Source: Catonia carolina (taxonomy: Eukaryota > Arthropoda > Insecta > Hemiptera > Achilidae). Taken from it: 64,000 nucleotides of DNA. The translations under genes and the position numbers were made by a program. The stretch is from the NCBI GenBank assembly GCA_035578175.1, contig JAQMRL010000011.1, forward strand, positions 4,537,501 to 4,601,500, written 5' to 3'. The notes under the pieces are model-generated. The model did not search any database and was not told where the DNA came from. It was given only the letters and a program-made list of their open reading frames with translations. Positions 55,101 through 64,000 of this stretch are shown in pieces. How positions within the stretch are numbered: the first letter of the stretch is position 1; every line of letters starts with the position of its first letter.

Positions 55101-58100
55101 TACAGAATTTGATTTTGTTAACAAAAAAATTTAATTTGGCATTAAAATAAATTAGAAATTATTAATCTGTATTTTTATTTTTTCTTGCTCTATATGAAAA
55201 TATAGGGAAGAAATACATTATATTTCCTTAATGTAATAGTGTTTTATAACTTTGTAGGCAAACATTGACACTTACAAAAGTAGATGCTGTTAAAGATCCA
55301 ATTATTGTAAATGGACAAGATGATAAACTAACAACAGATGTCGTGTGGGAACCTTTAAATCTTGATCCAACTTATGGAAAACCACCTACCAATAAAACAG
55401 AAGTTATTAAAGAGGTTTGTTTTTTATTTTTTTATTATTTTTATGTATTATGCATTGAGGAATATTAATTAGGTATTAGATAAATTTACATTTTAATAAA
55501 ATTGCAGGTTTTTATTATTTTACTTAGAGGAAAAAATTTCTGATACTGAATAATGGGAAATCTGCATGCGGAGAGCTTGTTTATGCAAATTTGTTCCTGA
55601 CATACAACTCATGAACTCAAGCTTTGCCTCTTTTGTGAGGACTGAAGTGCTTAGAAGAGCAAGGCATGGGGAGTTAAAAATGATGCTTGTACTACTGTAG
55701 CCACTGAAATCATTCCAGACTATATAGTGTAGCTCTTATTCAGAATGGCATACATATTTAACTGATGTCATTTTATTGACTAGTTCGCTAAACAGTGCAG
55801 CTCACCAGGGGCAAACCTTCAGCAAACGAGTTGACATGTGTCATGCCACACTTGACCACACCATGATTCTAGAGGCCTACCACATCTGGTGGATTCCAAT
55901 TTTTTTATTTTCTTTAGCCATCTTTTATTCTCCATCCTTTGTCTATGACCCAACCATTTCATTTCTTTTTAGCTGGCCGGTTGGCGTAGCGTTTAGCGCT
56001 ACTGGCTTCTACGCCGGGGTCCCGAGTTCGATTCCCCATCAGGTCTAGCATTTTTTCATCACTCATTTTCATTATCATCATTATCCACTGTCTGCACTTG
56101 CAGAAACTGCAGAACAGTCAGATGTAAACCAAAACAAAAAAAAATCATATTTTTTCTTAATATCTTCTGTTGTCATGTTCATATTCCCTATGATCTGTCT
56201 AATTTCTGCATTCCTGATTTACTCCATCCTAGAGATTTGACAATTCCTTCCTAATTAGTTTGTCTCTACTCCATTATCTTCTGTCTATCACTCTTTGTCA
56301 TCTATCAAGTCTCTAAGCTGTACAATAGAATGAAACTCTGTCTTAAACCTCCAAACTTTTGTGTCATTTCTGGTACTCATTGATCAGAGCAAGGAATTCA
56401 GTTCCTGTATCGCTTATCTAACCAGGGCAACCTTATTGGATATGTCCTTCCTGAAATTATACCTCCTGTGTTCCCAACCTTCCCAAATATCTGTATTATT
56501 CACATTTCTTGAGCAAATCCCTTCCCTTACTTCCAACCACCAGATTTTTGTCTTCTGAAATATATCTTCATTCCATTCATTTTATATGCTTCACCATGTG
56601 GAGAGCTTCATTTTGAACAAAGGTTTACTGGAATCAGTCCTGTGGGAGCTAAACCGAACTTGACAATAATCCTCTATCCCTTTAATATATTATTATTTAT
56701 TATACATCATTTTATTTTTGTTTTTCTAGATTCAAGACATGTTGAGTGAAACAAGTGATAGTTTATCATCATGGGAAGTTGGAGTGCAAGGATTAAATAA
56801 TGAAACGTTATTTCGCCTAGTTGATCTAATGTGGTGGCTGGATGTAAAAGACTGGGAAACATTGTATAATTCAGTTACACTTGGTACCAGCTACAGACAG
56901 GAAACAATCCAGTCAGTGTGTATTTATATAATTTAATTATATTAATGTTTATTAACAAAAAGTGTTTAGTCTTTGCACTGAAATCTCAATTGTTTGTGTT
57001 GATTAATGAAAGAATTGGCTAGGAAAATTAAAAAAAACATAAATGAAATCCTAATGGGTTTTTGTATAAATTTTATCTAAGTAGAATGTAAATAAGCTGA
57101 TTGTTTGATTGTAGTGGTGGGGCAAGTCATGGGAGACTGATACTTTGGGTCAGGTACATGCCTGTACCAAGGAAAAGTATCAGTACGCAACTAATCTACC
57201 TGGTACATTCTATATCAGTTAAAAGTTCCCGATTAGAGGTGCACTCCAAAAAAAGTGTAGTTCAACAAAAGTCAGATAGCTGTTGAACTCTAAAGCATTC
57301 CATAAAATTTGATGAATATCAGTCCAAAAAAAAAAAAGAGTATTTTACGTTTAAATCCTCCTTTCTGAGTTTTTGGGATCTTGTATTCATCATGCTTTAA
57401 ATAATTCAATGATATCCATACTTTCTGGTGCAGCTTTTTCATGATAATTAAAGTTATTCTTTTTTATGGTTTAAAAGTTATTGTCTTTCAATGATAACTT
57501 CATGTGTGTGATAAAGTTCATTGGTTTTGAAACAGCAACTTTTGTTTGATTTTTTTGCAGTTAATTTAATTAGGACTATAAAGTTTCCATTAATACAATA
57601 TTAAAAAATGTTTATTTTATGGTAATTATTATTTTTATGGTTATTTTAATGTCGAGTAAATAATTTTTTATTTACATTTTACAGACAAATATTCTGGGAG
57701 TTAGTACCAGAAGTTGGATCTTCAGCATCTGTGTTATTTATTAAAGATCTTGTTTCAACTCGTAAGGTTAATGGATTTCATGCTGCAAGACTTCTTGATA
57801 ATTTTCCTTTTAGATTACGAAGTACTTCTGAAGAACTACTTACACAGTGTGAGGTAATACATAAAAATTTGAATTACATTTAAATATTTTAATGACATAC
57901 AATTATTGGTGGCAGTTTTAAAATTGTCATCGATCATTTTCCTTTGTTCGCCCATCCGTCACACCCAGAAGTCAGATACTGCAAGAGATATCAACAAACG
58001 GTTTTCAGATTCGTAATCTACTCAAAAAGTTACTGGGCCTGAATTTGAAGTTCCGGTTTTGATCGTAAGTGGCCCAATATTGGAAGTCAAGAAATCAAAG

Positions 58101-61100
58101 TCAAAGTTTGTTGTTTTGGTCAACAGCCGAAAGGCTGGTTTGAACCTTTAGAGGTTTTACTAAGTAAAACGAGGAGTGAGGTGGTTTACTATTACCTTCC
58201 TCACTGAGTGAAAAAGAACGCTTATCAGCAAACCAGGCCCTTTGAAAAGCATCTACTTTTCATCCTGCAAATGACACCTTCACGTCATTCACCCCAGGGT
58301 CTGGCTGTATAATGAAATTCATTATATTATTAGTGTCATTTACACCTCTACCTTTTCTGTTCTTAAATGCTTCAGTTATATAATTGGCTGATCATTTGAT
58401 AAGAAACAGAACGGTTTTTTTGTAGCCCTGGAACCAAAAGATCGACTGTAATTAATTTAACATTCCACCAACCTGGTATAGACATAGTCAAAATTTAGAA
58501 ACAAAAATAATGTCATCTTTCTGTTCGTCTTAAAGAGTAGATACTGAAATCATTGGGTTTGAGTTCCAGTTTCGACGGAAGTCAGGAAATTAAAGGTGGA
58601 ATTTGGAAACAAAAATAGTGCCATTTGATTCCTCTTAAAGAGTAGATACAGAAATCTCTAATAGTTTTTGTCATAAATTAAAGGTAAGCCTGTTTAATAA
58701 AAAAATTTCGCCAGCCGTAAGATATGTCATCTCATGAAAGGGATTTTTTTAACTATTGTGTTATTTTAAACCGTAACTTGATTGTATTTAGAATACTGTT
58801 TTAATTTTAATTTTGTTTCTTATTTACGTAATAATATTTTGATTTTAGGATTTATTGCGGTTAGGAGGTGATAATGAAGAAATTGTACAACATTCTGCAA
58901 TTTTAAGTTTTGCTACAATGGTTTACAAAACCTGTTTTATAAATAACAATTGTAAAGCTGATACATTAGATAGATATGCTAAAATTTATCTTGATAGGTT
59001 TAAAGGTATGTATTTATTTTAAAATAACATTTGTTGTTGTAAAACATATTTAAATTATCGTACTTATCCGATCGTGGCAGATACTAGTTGTCCTTAACTG
59101 ATAATGAAATCTATAAATTAAAGTTAAACTCACCCCCAAAAAAGAAAAAAATTAGAAAATTCATATTATATAGAATCACCAATTCCAAAACAAATTCCTT
59201 AGAATAAAACAAGAAAAAAATCATAAACAAAGGAAAAGAAAAAATCAAATATTCAACTAAGCAAAATAAAAATCAATAAAAGAAAAATCTTTCAATCCAT
59301 CTCCTCTTGAATCTTCCTCTTCCACTTGTACCATTGTTTCAGTGAGTGTCCACATTTCCGCTTTCAAAACAACTGGAAAGATGTAACATCGTGCCATTTT
59401 AATCCATAATTTAATTATATATCAAATTTGTTTATAGATTTCTTTAATTGGATTATTATTATTATTATTATTATATATATATATAAATGAAACTAATTTT
59501 ATTGAACTGCTGAAATTTTTGCCTGGTTCCTTATAAAATTTCATCGCATATTAAATTGTAATAAATCCTTAGTTTTTAAAGAATACAATTAATCAGCAGT
59601 ACAAGATAAAGGCACAAGTCGCATAATGGATTCTTACTATTCAATTGAAATGTGTCATTAATGAGTTATTGTTCAGTTACTACGTTTTCTAGATCAGTAC
59701 CAGTTGTGAAAGAATCAAGGGATAAATTCCTACATTTCATGAACTTATTTCTACACACCGAAATACAGTCAAACTTCAATATAATGAAATCGAGAATCCT
59801 GGGAAAAAATTTGTTATATCGAGGTATTTGGTATATCAAAGTAACAAGAATTTTCAAGCTAATTTTTATTAATGAATTTTTTTCACGTTTAAATACGGTT
59901 AATTTTCTAAATAGGCACGTCTTAACTAGTAAATTAATTTTTTTATAGATCATGTTTTACATAATTATGGTTAATAATAGTACAAAAAGTGTGTATTGAT
60001 TTCAAGTAGGAACTTACCTCGTACATAGATCTTGGCTACAATTAAAAGCATCTAAAACTCATTTGTAGCTTAATACTGTATTTATATAAGTAAGAAATTT
60101 GGGTTACTCCATTAAGGATTTGAATAAAAATAACCTTTCATTCTTGCATGCAGTTAAAAATGCATTGTGCTTGTAAACAGTTACAATTCAGGTACGGAAA
60201 TCAAAAGAATCTACCTTAAAACTCACAGAGAAACCATTATACAGCGTGTCACTTCGTACTTATTATTGCATAACACTATTTTGTTATATCATGGTATTTT
60301 TTCGTTAAATCGAGATAAATTTACATATAGTTTAATTATAATGTCACAGTGCAGTAAAAAATTTGTATAATCAAGGTTTTTGTATATCAAAGTTCGACTG
60401 TAATTCATTGGTAGATTCTTTGTTTAATTTTGTTGTATTATCATAATTAAATATTTTATTTTTTTCTCTAGAAAGCACAAGACATGCTGATCGGATGTTA
60501 TATTTACAAGGACTTGCTAACATGGAATTGCCACACATTTTAGAGTATTTGTCACCTGTTATAACTGGAAAAGAATATGAAGATAGACATGTTAGATTTC
60601 TATCAATTTGGGCTGTTCTTAATACAGTACACAGGCCTACTTATGCAAATAAGGTAAGTAAAACTGTTTCAATACCTAAATTGAATTCTCTACCTTTAAC
60701 TAAATTTGTTTTTGTCAATCAAAATATTACATGAATAATCTGGGACACACTAAACTCCTGAAATAACAGTAATCCGTACAGTGGCACAACCAAAATTTCA
60801 GAAGGGACAGTTGTTATGACAGTGTAAATGATGAGGGTGTGTGTATAATGCAAGAAAAAATATTTCCTGCAGCAGAAAATGAGGTCATGAAATAAAATTC
60901 AAACGACACAATAACAGCTGATGATATAATTTAAATGCTTGGTCATTTCCAGATTTTTCAAAGGGGGCTAAGTTATAAAATGTATTTATTAATTAATTTT
61001 TATTATTTAAGTGTTTTTTATTAAATAGAATACTTGTGTCTATTGAAATTTTGTAAAATACAGAATCACACAGAAATGATTACCTAAGCATTTATTCTTA

Positions 61101-63017
61101 TAAAAAATTTAAGTAGTCTTTGCAATAAAAATAACCTTAAAAAGGAACACTGTCATTCTATGTGAAAATTTGAATAATAATGGTGTCATCATTGTCCCAG
61201 CAATACTGTTTGGAGAGGTTTTTTGTAATTTTATAAAGCTATTACAGTAAACCTTCAATTCTTCGACACGCTGTATACTTCAACACGACTCGTGGCAAGG
61301 CAACATGATTTGGTGTAAGTAGTGATCTGGAAGGCAGGTCAGCCCCTTCCACTTTCTCTTCATCCCCCTACCCTTCCGTTGTCCTTGAGTATAGTATTGT
61401 ACTGAAGGGCAGGTTAGTTTGTTTTTATTCATAAAAACTGTATTTTTACGATTGACAATACACCACATGCTCTGGATAGTTTGACATTTTGATACTTTGA
61501 TAACCTTGAAGTCCACAAAGTGTTGAACTATCGAAATTCTACTGTATTAGCAATTTTGCGTCCCTAACACCAAGTCTCTCTATCCATCAAATCACCCTCC
61601 TGCTGGGCTTTACTGGTTATCACCTCCTTTACTCCATTTATGCTTTGCTGGATATCCTCTTTTCCTTCTCTCCTCTGGGGTCCAGATTTACATTCGCTAG
61701 CCAACCTGGCTGCATTCATCTGACACAGGTGTCATCAACATTGTTTTTTTTTATTTGATCTAACAAACTCTTTGGCCTTCCTAATTTTTCTCAGATTGCC
61801 GGATTCCTCATGTAGTACATGTGGTTGGAAAACATGGAGAAAATTTTGAGAGTTTACTGTAATAAATTTTGTTGTTGTTTAGTTCATCAGCCGAAAGTCT
61901 GGTTTGAATCTGTAAAGGTTTTACTAAGTAAAATGGGGAGTGAGGTGGTTTACTGTTGCCTTCCTCACTGAGTGGAAATGTACGCTTATCAGCATGCTGG
62001 GCCCTCTGAAAAGCACATATTTTCCACTCTGCAAATGACATCTTCACTTCATTCACCACAGGGTCTGGCTGTATAATGAAATTCTTTACTTTCAGAGGAG
62101 ATAACTCTGATTAGTGTTTTTTACACCTCTACCTCTTCTATTCTTAAATGATTCAGTCATTTAATTAGCTGACCAAGTGATAAGAAACAGAACTATTTAT
62201 TTTAGCCCTGCAACTAACAGATTGAATGTAAATAATTTGACACTCCACCTGTCTGTTATGGGCAGAATAAATTTTATACTTCAGTAATAAATTTATTAAT
62301 TTTGTTTTCAGGTTTACGAAATGTTTTTACCAGTTTTGAATAATCGCTCTGAATCTCTGGAAATTCGAGTAGCATCGTTAACACTATTAATTCTTGCAAA
62401 ACCAACTCCAGCTGGTTTAATAAGCTTATTTTGGTTCATGCAAAATGAGCCTAGTCAACAATTGTATCAGTTTTATTATACTACATTGCAGTCTTTGACG
62501 TCATCTACATTTCCTTGTTATGCTCATCTGTAAGTTTTATTGTGTAGTATATTAAATTTTATTTGTTGAGAAAATTGTTTTAAATATTCAGTCTGGTACT
62601 CTAATTTCTTATTGAGTGTGCAATTTATTTATTGATTTGATGTCATATTTAAATATTAAAACACTTGTTGCTAAATTTTAACATAGTTTCCAAAATAATA
62701 ATTTCAATAGTTTAGAGCTTTAGTTCACCATCTTTGGTATAATAACTGCATCTGAAATATATATTTTTGCATTCAATATTTATTATTGATACATTTTGTG
62801 TTACAGGAGAGTCATTGCATCTCAGTTATCTAGATTTGTACATCCTCGTTCAAATAATTGGGCTACCGGTAATTATATTCTTGATTATGAAGAACCAGAT
62901 AGAGGATACGGAGGTCTCCTACAAATGTTAATGGTCGGAAGTGAACGCACTGGTCTACCGAATGTATTGATTACTGTTGCTGAACAACATGCATTAGGCG
63001 TCTCAACAGAATATGCA
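52001..63017 (+). CDS. Large lipid transfer protein (vitellogenin/apolipophorin/apoLTP-like), 5' part, 11 exons
   Basis: Exons are 52001-52191, 53109-53315, 54454-54606, 54947-55086, 55258-55414, 56730-56911, 57685-57853, 58849-59005, 60472-60653, 62312-62529 and 62807-63017. They join in frame to ~655 residues. The gene begins in a hydrophobic signal segment (LFILFLTTVNA) and runs off the window. Seen: GSCRTQYIV and a spaced Cys pair typical of the N-sheet, VRQTLTL strand, a C-x5-C in CFINNNCK, repeated helical-domain segments (LQGLANMELPHILEYL, AVLNTVHRP) and YGGLLQMLMVG. This is the Vitellogenin_N (LLTP) module, which loads and carries lipid in secreted particles or in the ER (MTP). Subfamily is not settled: apoLTP, vitellogenin-like/crossveinless-d, apolipophorin and MTP remain possible until the C-terminal part is seen. 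Introns hold SINEs and MITEs. Confidence 0.85.
52211..52565 (-). mobile_element. AAC-tailed SINE-like repeat, copy 5
   Basis: Reverse copy immediately downstream of the donor of LLTP exon 1 (starts 20 bp into the intron). Several small deletions. Confidence 0.7.
52655..52880 (+). repeat. SINE-like repeat family R3, copy 3
   Basis: Longest of the three copies: AAGAACAATAAGCAACCCCC, GTAGTCTTGTACAGACTCAG, CAAAGTACACCAGTAACCAA, AGTATTCAAATCCGTATAAA. Confidence 0.65.
53109..53315 (+). CDS. LLTP gene exon 2
   Basis: Acceptor TTACAG ends at 53108 and donor GTAAGT starts at 53316. Length is 69 codons, phase 0 to 0. It encodes ESKLEKEPLILPFQANYVDG then KRALVTLMQLNL, matching the region of LLTP proteins where vitellogenin-type N-sheet strands lead into the Phe/Tyr-rich loop. 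Confidence 0.85.
53316..54453. other. LLTP intron 2; less AT-rich unassigned patch at 53980-54400
   Basis: The stretch 53980-54400 is noticeably richer in GC and has short inverted motifs but no clear termini or protein similarity. It may be an unclassified element. Confidence 0.35.
54454..54606 (+). CDS. LLTP gene exon 3 (GSCRTQY motif)
   Basis: Acceptor TTTTCAG ends at 54453 and the donor after TACCAG is at 54607. Length is 51 codons. It carries GSCRTQYIVTK and IIDMQSCLNYKS; paired cysteines of the type G-x-C-x-T-x-Y ... C are diagnostic of the N-terminal domain of vitellogenin/apoB-like proteins. Confidence 0.87.
54947..55086 (+). CDS. LLTP gene exon 4
   Basis: Acceptor TTTTCAG ends at 54946. 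Two donors are possible, at 55087 (GTTGGT, weak) and 55091 (GTAATT, stronger). Only 55087 keeps frame with the next exon, giving SLVRQTLTL across the junction. It encodes IETKGQIALLPYQSQVEAHY. Confidence 0.75.
55258..55414 (+). CDS. LLTP gene exon 5
   Basis: Acceptor TTTGTAG ends at 55257 and the donor after AAAGAG is at 55415. It encodes QTLTLTKVDAVKDPIIVNGQ, LTTDVVWEPLNLDP and KTEVIKE. The upstream frame is closed by TAA at 55247-55249, which supports this acceptor. Confidence 0.8.
55971..56148 (+). mobile_element. tRNA-derived SINE, copy
   Basis: Head AGCTGGCCGGTTGGCGTAGC, B box GAGTTCGATTCCCCATCAGG, body TCATCACTCATTTTCA, A-rich tail. It lies in the intron between LLTP exons 5 and 6. Confidence 0.82.
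56730..56911 (+). CDS. LLTP gene exon 6 (start of helical domain)
   Basis: Acceptor TTTTTCTAG ends at 56729. The donor CA|GTCAGT at 56912 is required by phase, forming a Gln codon with exon 7. It encodes helix-rich sequence including LNNETLFRLVDLMWWLDVKD. Confidence 0.83.
57685..57853 (+). CDS. LLTP gene exon 7
   Basis: Acceptor TTTTACAG ends at 57684 and donor GTAATA starts at 57854. It encodes IFWELVPEVGSSASVLFIKD and GFHAARLLDNFPFRLRST. The pattern FW-x-ALP/ELVP...A-x-x-F-x-x-x-L is typical of the LLTP alpha-helical domain. Confidence 0.88.
57960..58747. mobile_element. Second copy of the 118-bp-unit TIR element, split by a SINE
   Basis: Contains GAAGTTCCGGTTTTGATCGT, CCAATATTGGAAGTCAAGAA, then after the SINE GATACTGAAATCATTGGGTT and GATTCCTCTTAAAGAGTAGA, and ends CTCATGAAAGGGATTTTTTT as at 39587. 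The left end is unclear. Confidence 0.6.
58105..58490 (-). mobile_element. AAC-tailed SINE-like repeat, copy 6, nested
   Basis: Reverse copy inserted in the 118-bp-unit element. The flanking GTCAAAGTTT (58100-58109) and GTCAAAATTT (58487-58496) look like its target-site duplication. Confidence 0.72.
58849..59005 (+). CDS. LLTP gene exon 8
   Basis: Acceptor GATTTTAG ends at 58848 and donor GTATGT starts at 59006. It encodes IVQHSAILSFATMVYKTCFI, with the cysteines of CFINNNCK that often form a disulphide in this domain. It leaves one base (G). Confidence 0.87.
59766..60400. mobile_element. pogo/Tigger-like MITE, 635 bp, TA duplication
   Basis: Termini CAGTCAAACTTCAATATAAT and, inverted, CAGTCGAACTTTGATATACA, each next to TA. 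Further inside both ends carry ATCGAG and related GATATA(A/C)-type motifs. No transposase. Confidence 0.7.
60472..60653 (+). CDS. LLTP gene exon 9
   Basis: Acceptor TTCTCTAG ends at 60471 and donor GTAAGT starts at 60654. It encodes MLYLQGLANMELPHILEYLS, RFLSIWAVLNTVHRP and TYANK. LQGLxN and the following Arg-x-xAI/W-A-L helix are conserved in vitellogenin-type helical domains. Confidence 0.9.
61245..61544. mobile_element. pogo/Tigger-like MITE, 300 bp, TA duplication
   Basis: Termini CAGTAAACCTTCAATTCTTC and, inverted, CAGTAGAATTTCGATAGTTC, with TA on both sides. The 78-codon minus-strand frame within it is not a recognised protein. Confidence 0.68.
61868..62268 (-). mobile_element. AAC-tailed SINE-like repeat, copy 7 (near consensus)
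   Basis: Complete reverse copy from GCCCATAACAGACAGGTGGA at the right to a (AAC)n tail at 61868. The open frame 61808-62059 (-) starts VNEVKMSFAEWKICAFQRAQ and includes HSPFYLVKPLQIQT. Confidence 0.75.
62312..62529 (+). CDS. LLTP gene exon 10
   Basis: Acceptor TTTTCAG ends at 62311 and donor GTAAGT starts at 62530. It encodes MFLPVLNNRSESLEIRVASL, QNEPSQQLYQFYYTTLQSL and CYAHL. It matches the last helices of the domain, where the family has ExR-x-AA-x-x-L and EPSxQV. Confidence 0.9.
62807..63017 (+). CDS. LLTP gene exon 11 (last in window)
   Basis: Acceptor TTACAG ends at 62806 and donor GTAAGC starts at 63018. It encodes ASQLSRFVHPRSNNWATGNY and GGLLQMLMVGSERTGLPNVL, the start of the first large beta-sheet after the helical domain. 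It ends at phase 0. Later exons are outside the window. Confidence 0.87.
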
Positions 63018-63079
63018 GTAAGCTAAATTATTATTTATGTGTGTGTGTGTGTGCACGCGCGTACATGAGTGAGCGCCTT

Positions 63080-63470
63080 AAATGAGCAAGAAGGCTGATC
63101 TAAGAGAAGCAGAGAAATTTGAGAGAAAGATCGGCTGCTAAAAAATGGGTCCTCAGATAGACAATAGAAACAGATGGAATAGAATAGAAATTGAATAAAA
63201 ATAGGAATGGACCATAAAATGATAGAACAATAAAAGGTAGTGGGGATGAAAAGAACTGTACAAGGAAAATTGATGATTAATGGAAACTATAAGAAAAAGA
63301 AGACTAAAATTTATGGACACCTATAAATTATAGAATGGATGACAACTGGTTTACAAAACAAATTTTTAAGACACTTAACAATAGATTAAGGTGTCAGATA
63401 AATGGTTTAAAGAAGTCAGAAAAGATATTGAAAAAACCGGAATAAACTGAAAAAGCTTAATGAATTAAAC
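63080..63470 (+). pseudogene. Non-LTR retrotransposon tail, decayed
   Basis: Frames read ADLREAEKFERKIGC, RNRWNRIEIE and then KFMDTYKL / MDDNRLTKQIFK, FKEVRKDIEKTGIN-like, the order typical of a hemipteran-type non-LTR C-terminus. Its 3' part is duplicated in inverted orientation by 63903. Confidence 0.65.
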
Positions 63471-63903
63471 CAAATTCAGACAACTAATTATGGACTTTAA
63501 GGGCTTCCAAGAAGATCAAAAGCAAAACTCTGGGTGGACAGAAAAAAGCGTACAGCTAACAAATGCTGAGAATGTGGGCTGCAAAAATAGCTTCCAGATA
63601 TGTCTAAAGTCACCTCGTGTAATCTAAAATTGGCCCTATACAAGAAAAAAATACTATATATATATAACTTTTTTCTTGTATAGGGCCAATTTTAGAACAT
63701 GTGAAGTGACTTTAGACATTTCTGGAAGCTATTTTTGCAGCCCTTATTCTCAGCATTCGTTCACTATATACTTTTTTCTTTTCTTCTGTCCACCCGGTGT
63801 TCTGATTTTGCTCTTTTTGGAAGCCCTTTAAGTTCGTAATTAGTTGTCTGAATTTGGTTCGATTCATTAAGCTTTCTTGGTTTATTTAGGTTTTTTCAAG
63901 CAT
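63428..63903. repeat. Long palindrome (~230-bp arms) built from a retrotransposon 3' end
   Basis: Arms meet around 63663 with an AT-rich centre. Left arm AAGCTTAATGAATTAAACCA ... GGCCCTATACAAGAAAAAAA; right arm is its inverted copy with scattered differences. It lies 410 bp downstream of the last LLTP exon in the window. Confidence 0.82.
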
Positions 63904-64000
63904 TTGTACTGTAGTACTTTTATTACATTTTTCAAAAATAAGTATTGGAGTACTTATAATGCTTATAAAAAATTTATGTAATTTTAATTTGTATCGAAAT

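Overview
The window is AT-rich, intron-rich eukaryotic DNA crowded with transposable elements, almost certainly from an arthropod and most likely an insect. The mix of non-LTR retrotransposon tails, tRNA-derived SINEs, mariner-type transposases and foldback MITEs would suit a hemipteran, but that is inference. There are no operons, CRISPR arrays, rRNA genes or convincing functional tRNA genes. Most open frames lie inside repeats or by chance in introns.

Two host genes run left to right. The first, 758-27557, is the 3' part of a PAXBP1/GCFC-family gene. Ten exons join in frame to 554 codons plus a stop, and its 5' exons lie upstream of the window. The second, 52001-63017 and continuing beyond the window, is the 5' part of a large lipid transfer protein gene (vitellogenin/apolipophorin/apoLTP superfamily). 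Eleven exons join in frame to about 655 residues, beginning inside a signal peptide and covering the N-terminal lipid-transfer module. Its first coding exon was not found. The two genes are unrelated in function and simply neighbours.

The introns and the ~24 kb between the genes (27558-52000) are a layered record of insertions: (i) an apparently intact mariner-type element at 14237-15574 with a 349-codon transposase, lying inside an older element with ~100-bp inverted repeats whose GC-rich core carries a perfect histone-type 3' stem-loop; (ii) five copies of a ~910-bp non-coding element, all in the same orientation, with Helentron/HINE-like termini; (iii) a foldback MITE family with arms up to ~200 bp, several copies serving as targets for later insertions (the 10.25-11.0 kb nest, and 36.7-37.9 kb); (iv) at least seven copies of a ~400-bp AAC-tailed SINE-like repeat and seven tRNA-derived SINEs; (v) several 5'-truncated non-LTR retrotransposon tails; (vi) two decayed or internally deleted DDE transposases (34.6-35.6 and 46.5-47.5 kb) and a more decayed one near 19.4 kb; (vii) piggyBac-like, pogo/Tigger-like and Helitron-like non-autonomous elements.

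Exon boundaries were set by GT/AG sites and by keeping phase across junctions. Repeat boundaries were read by eye from terminal inverted repeats, target-site duplications and comparison between copies, and should be taken as +/-20 bp unless a duplication is named.
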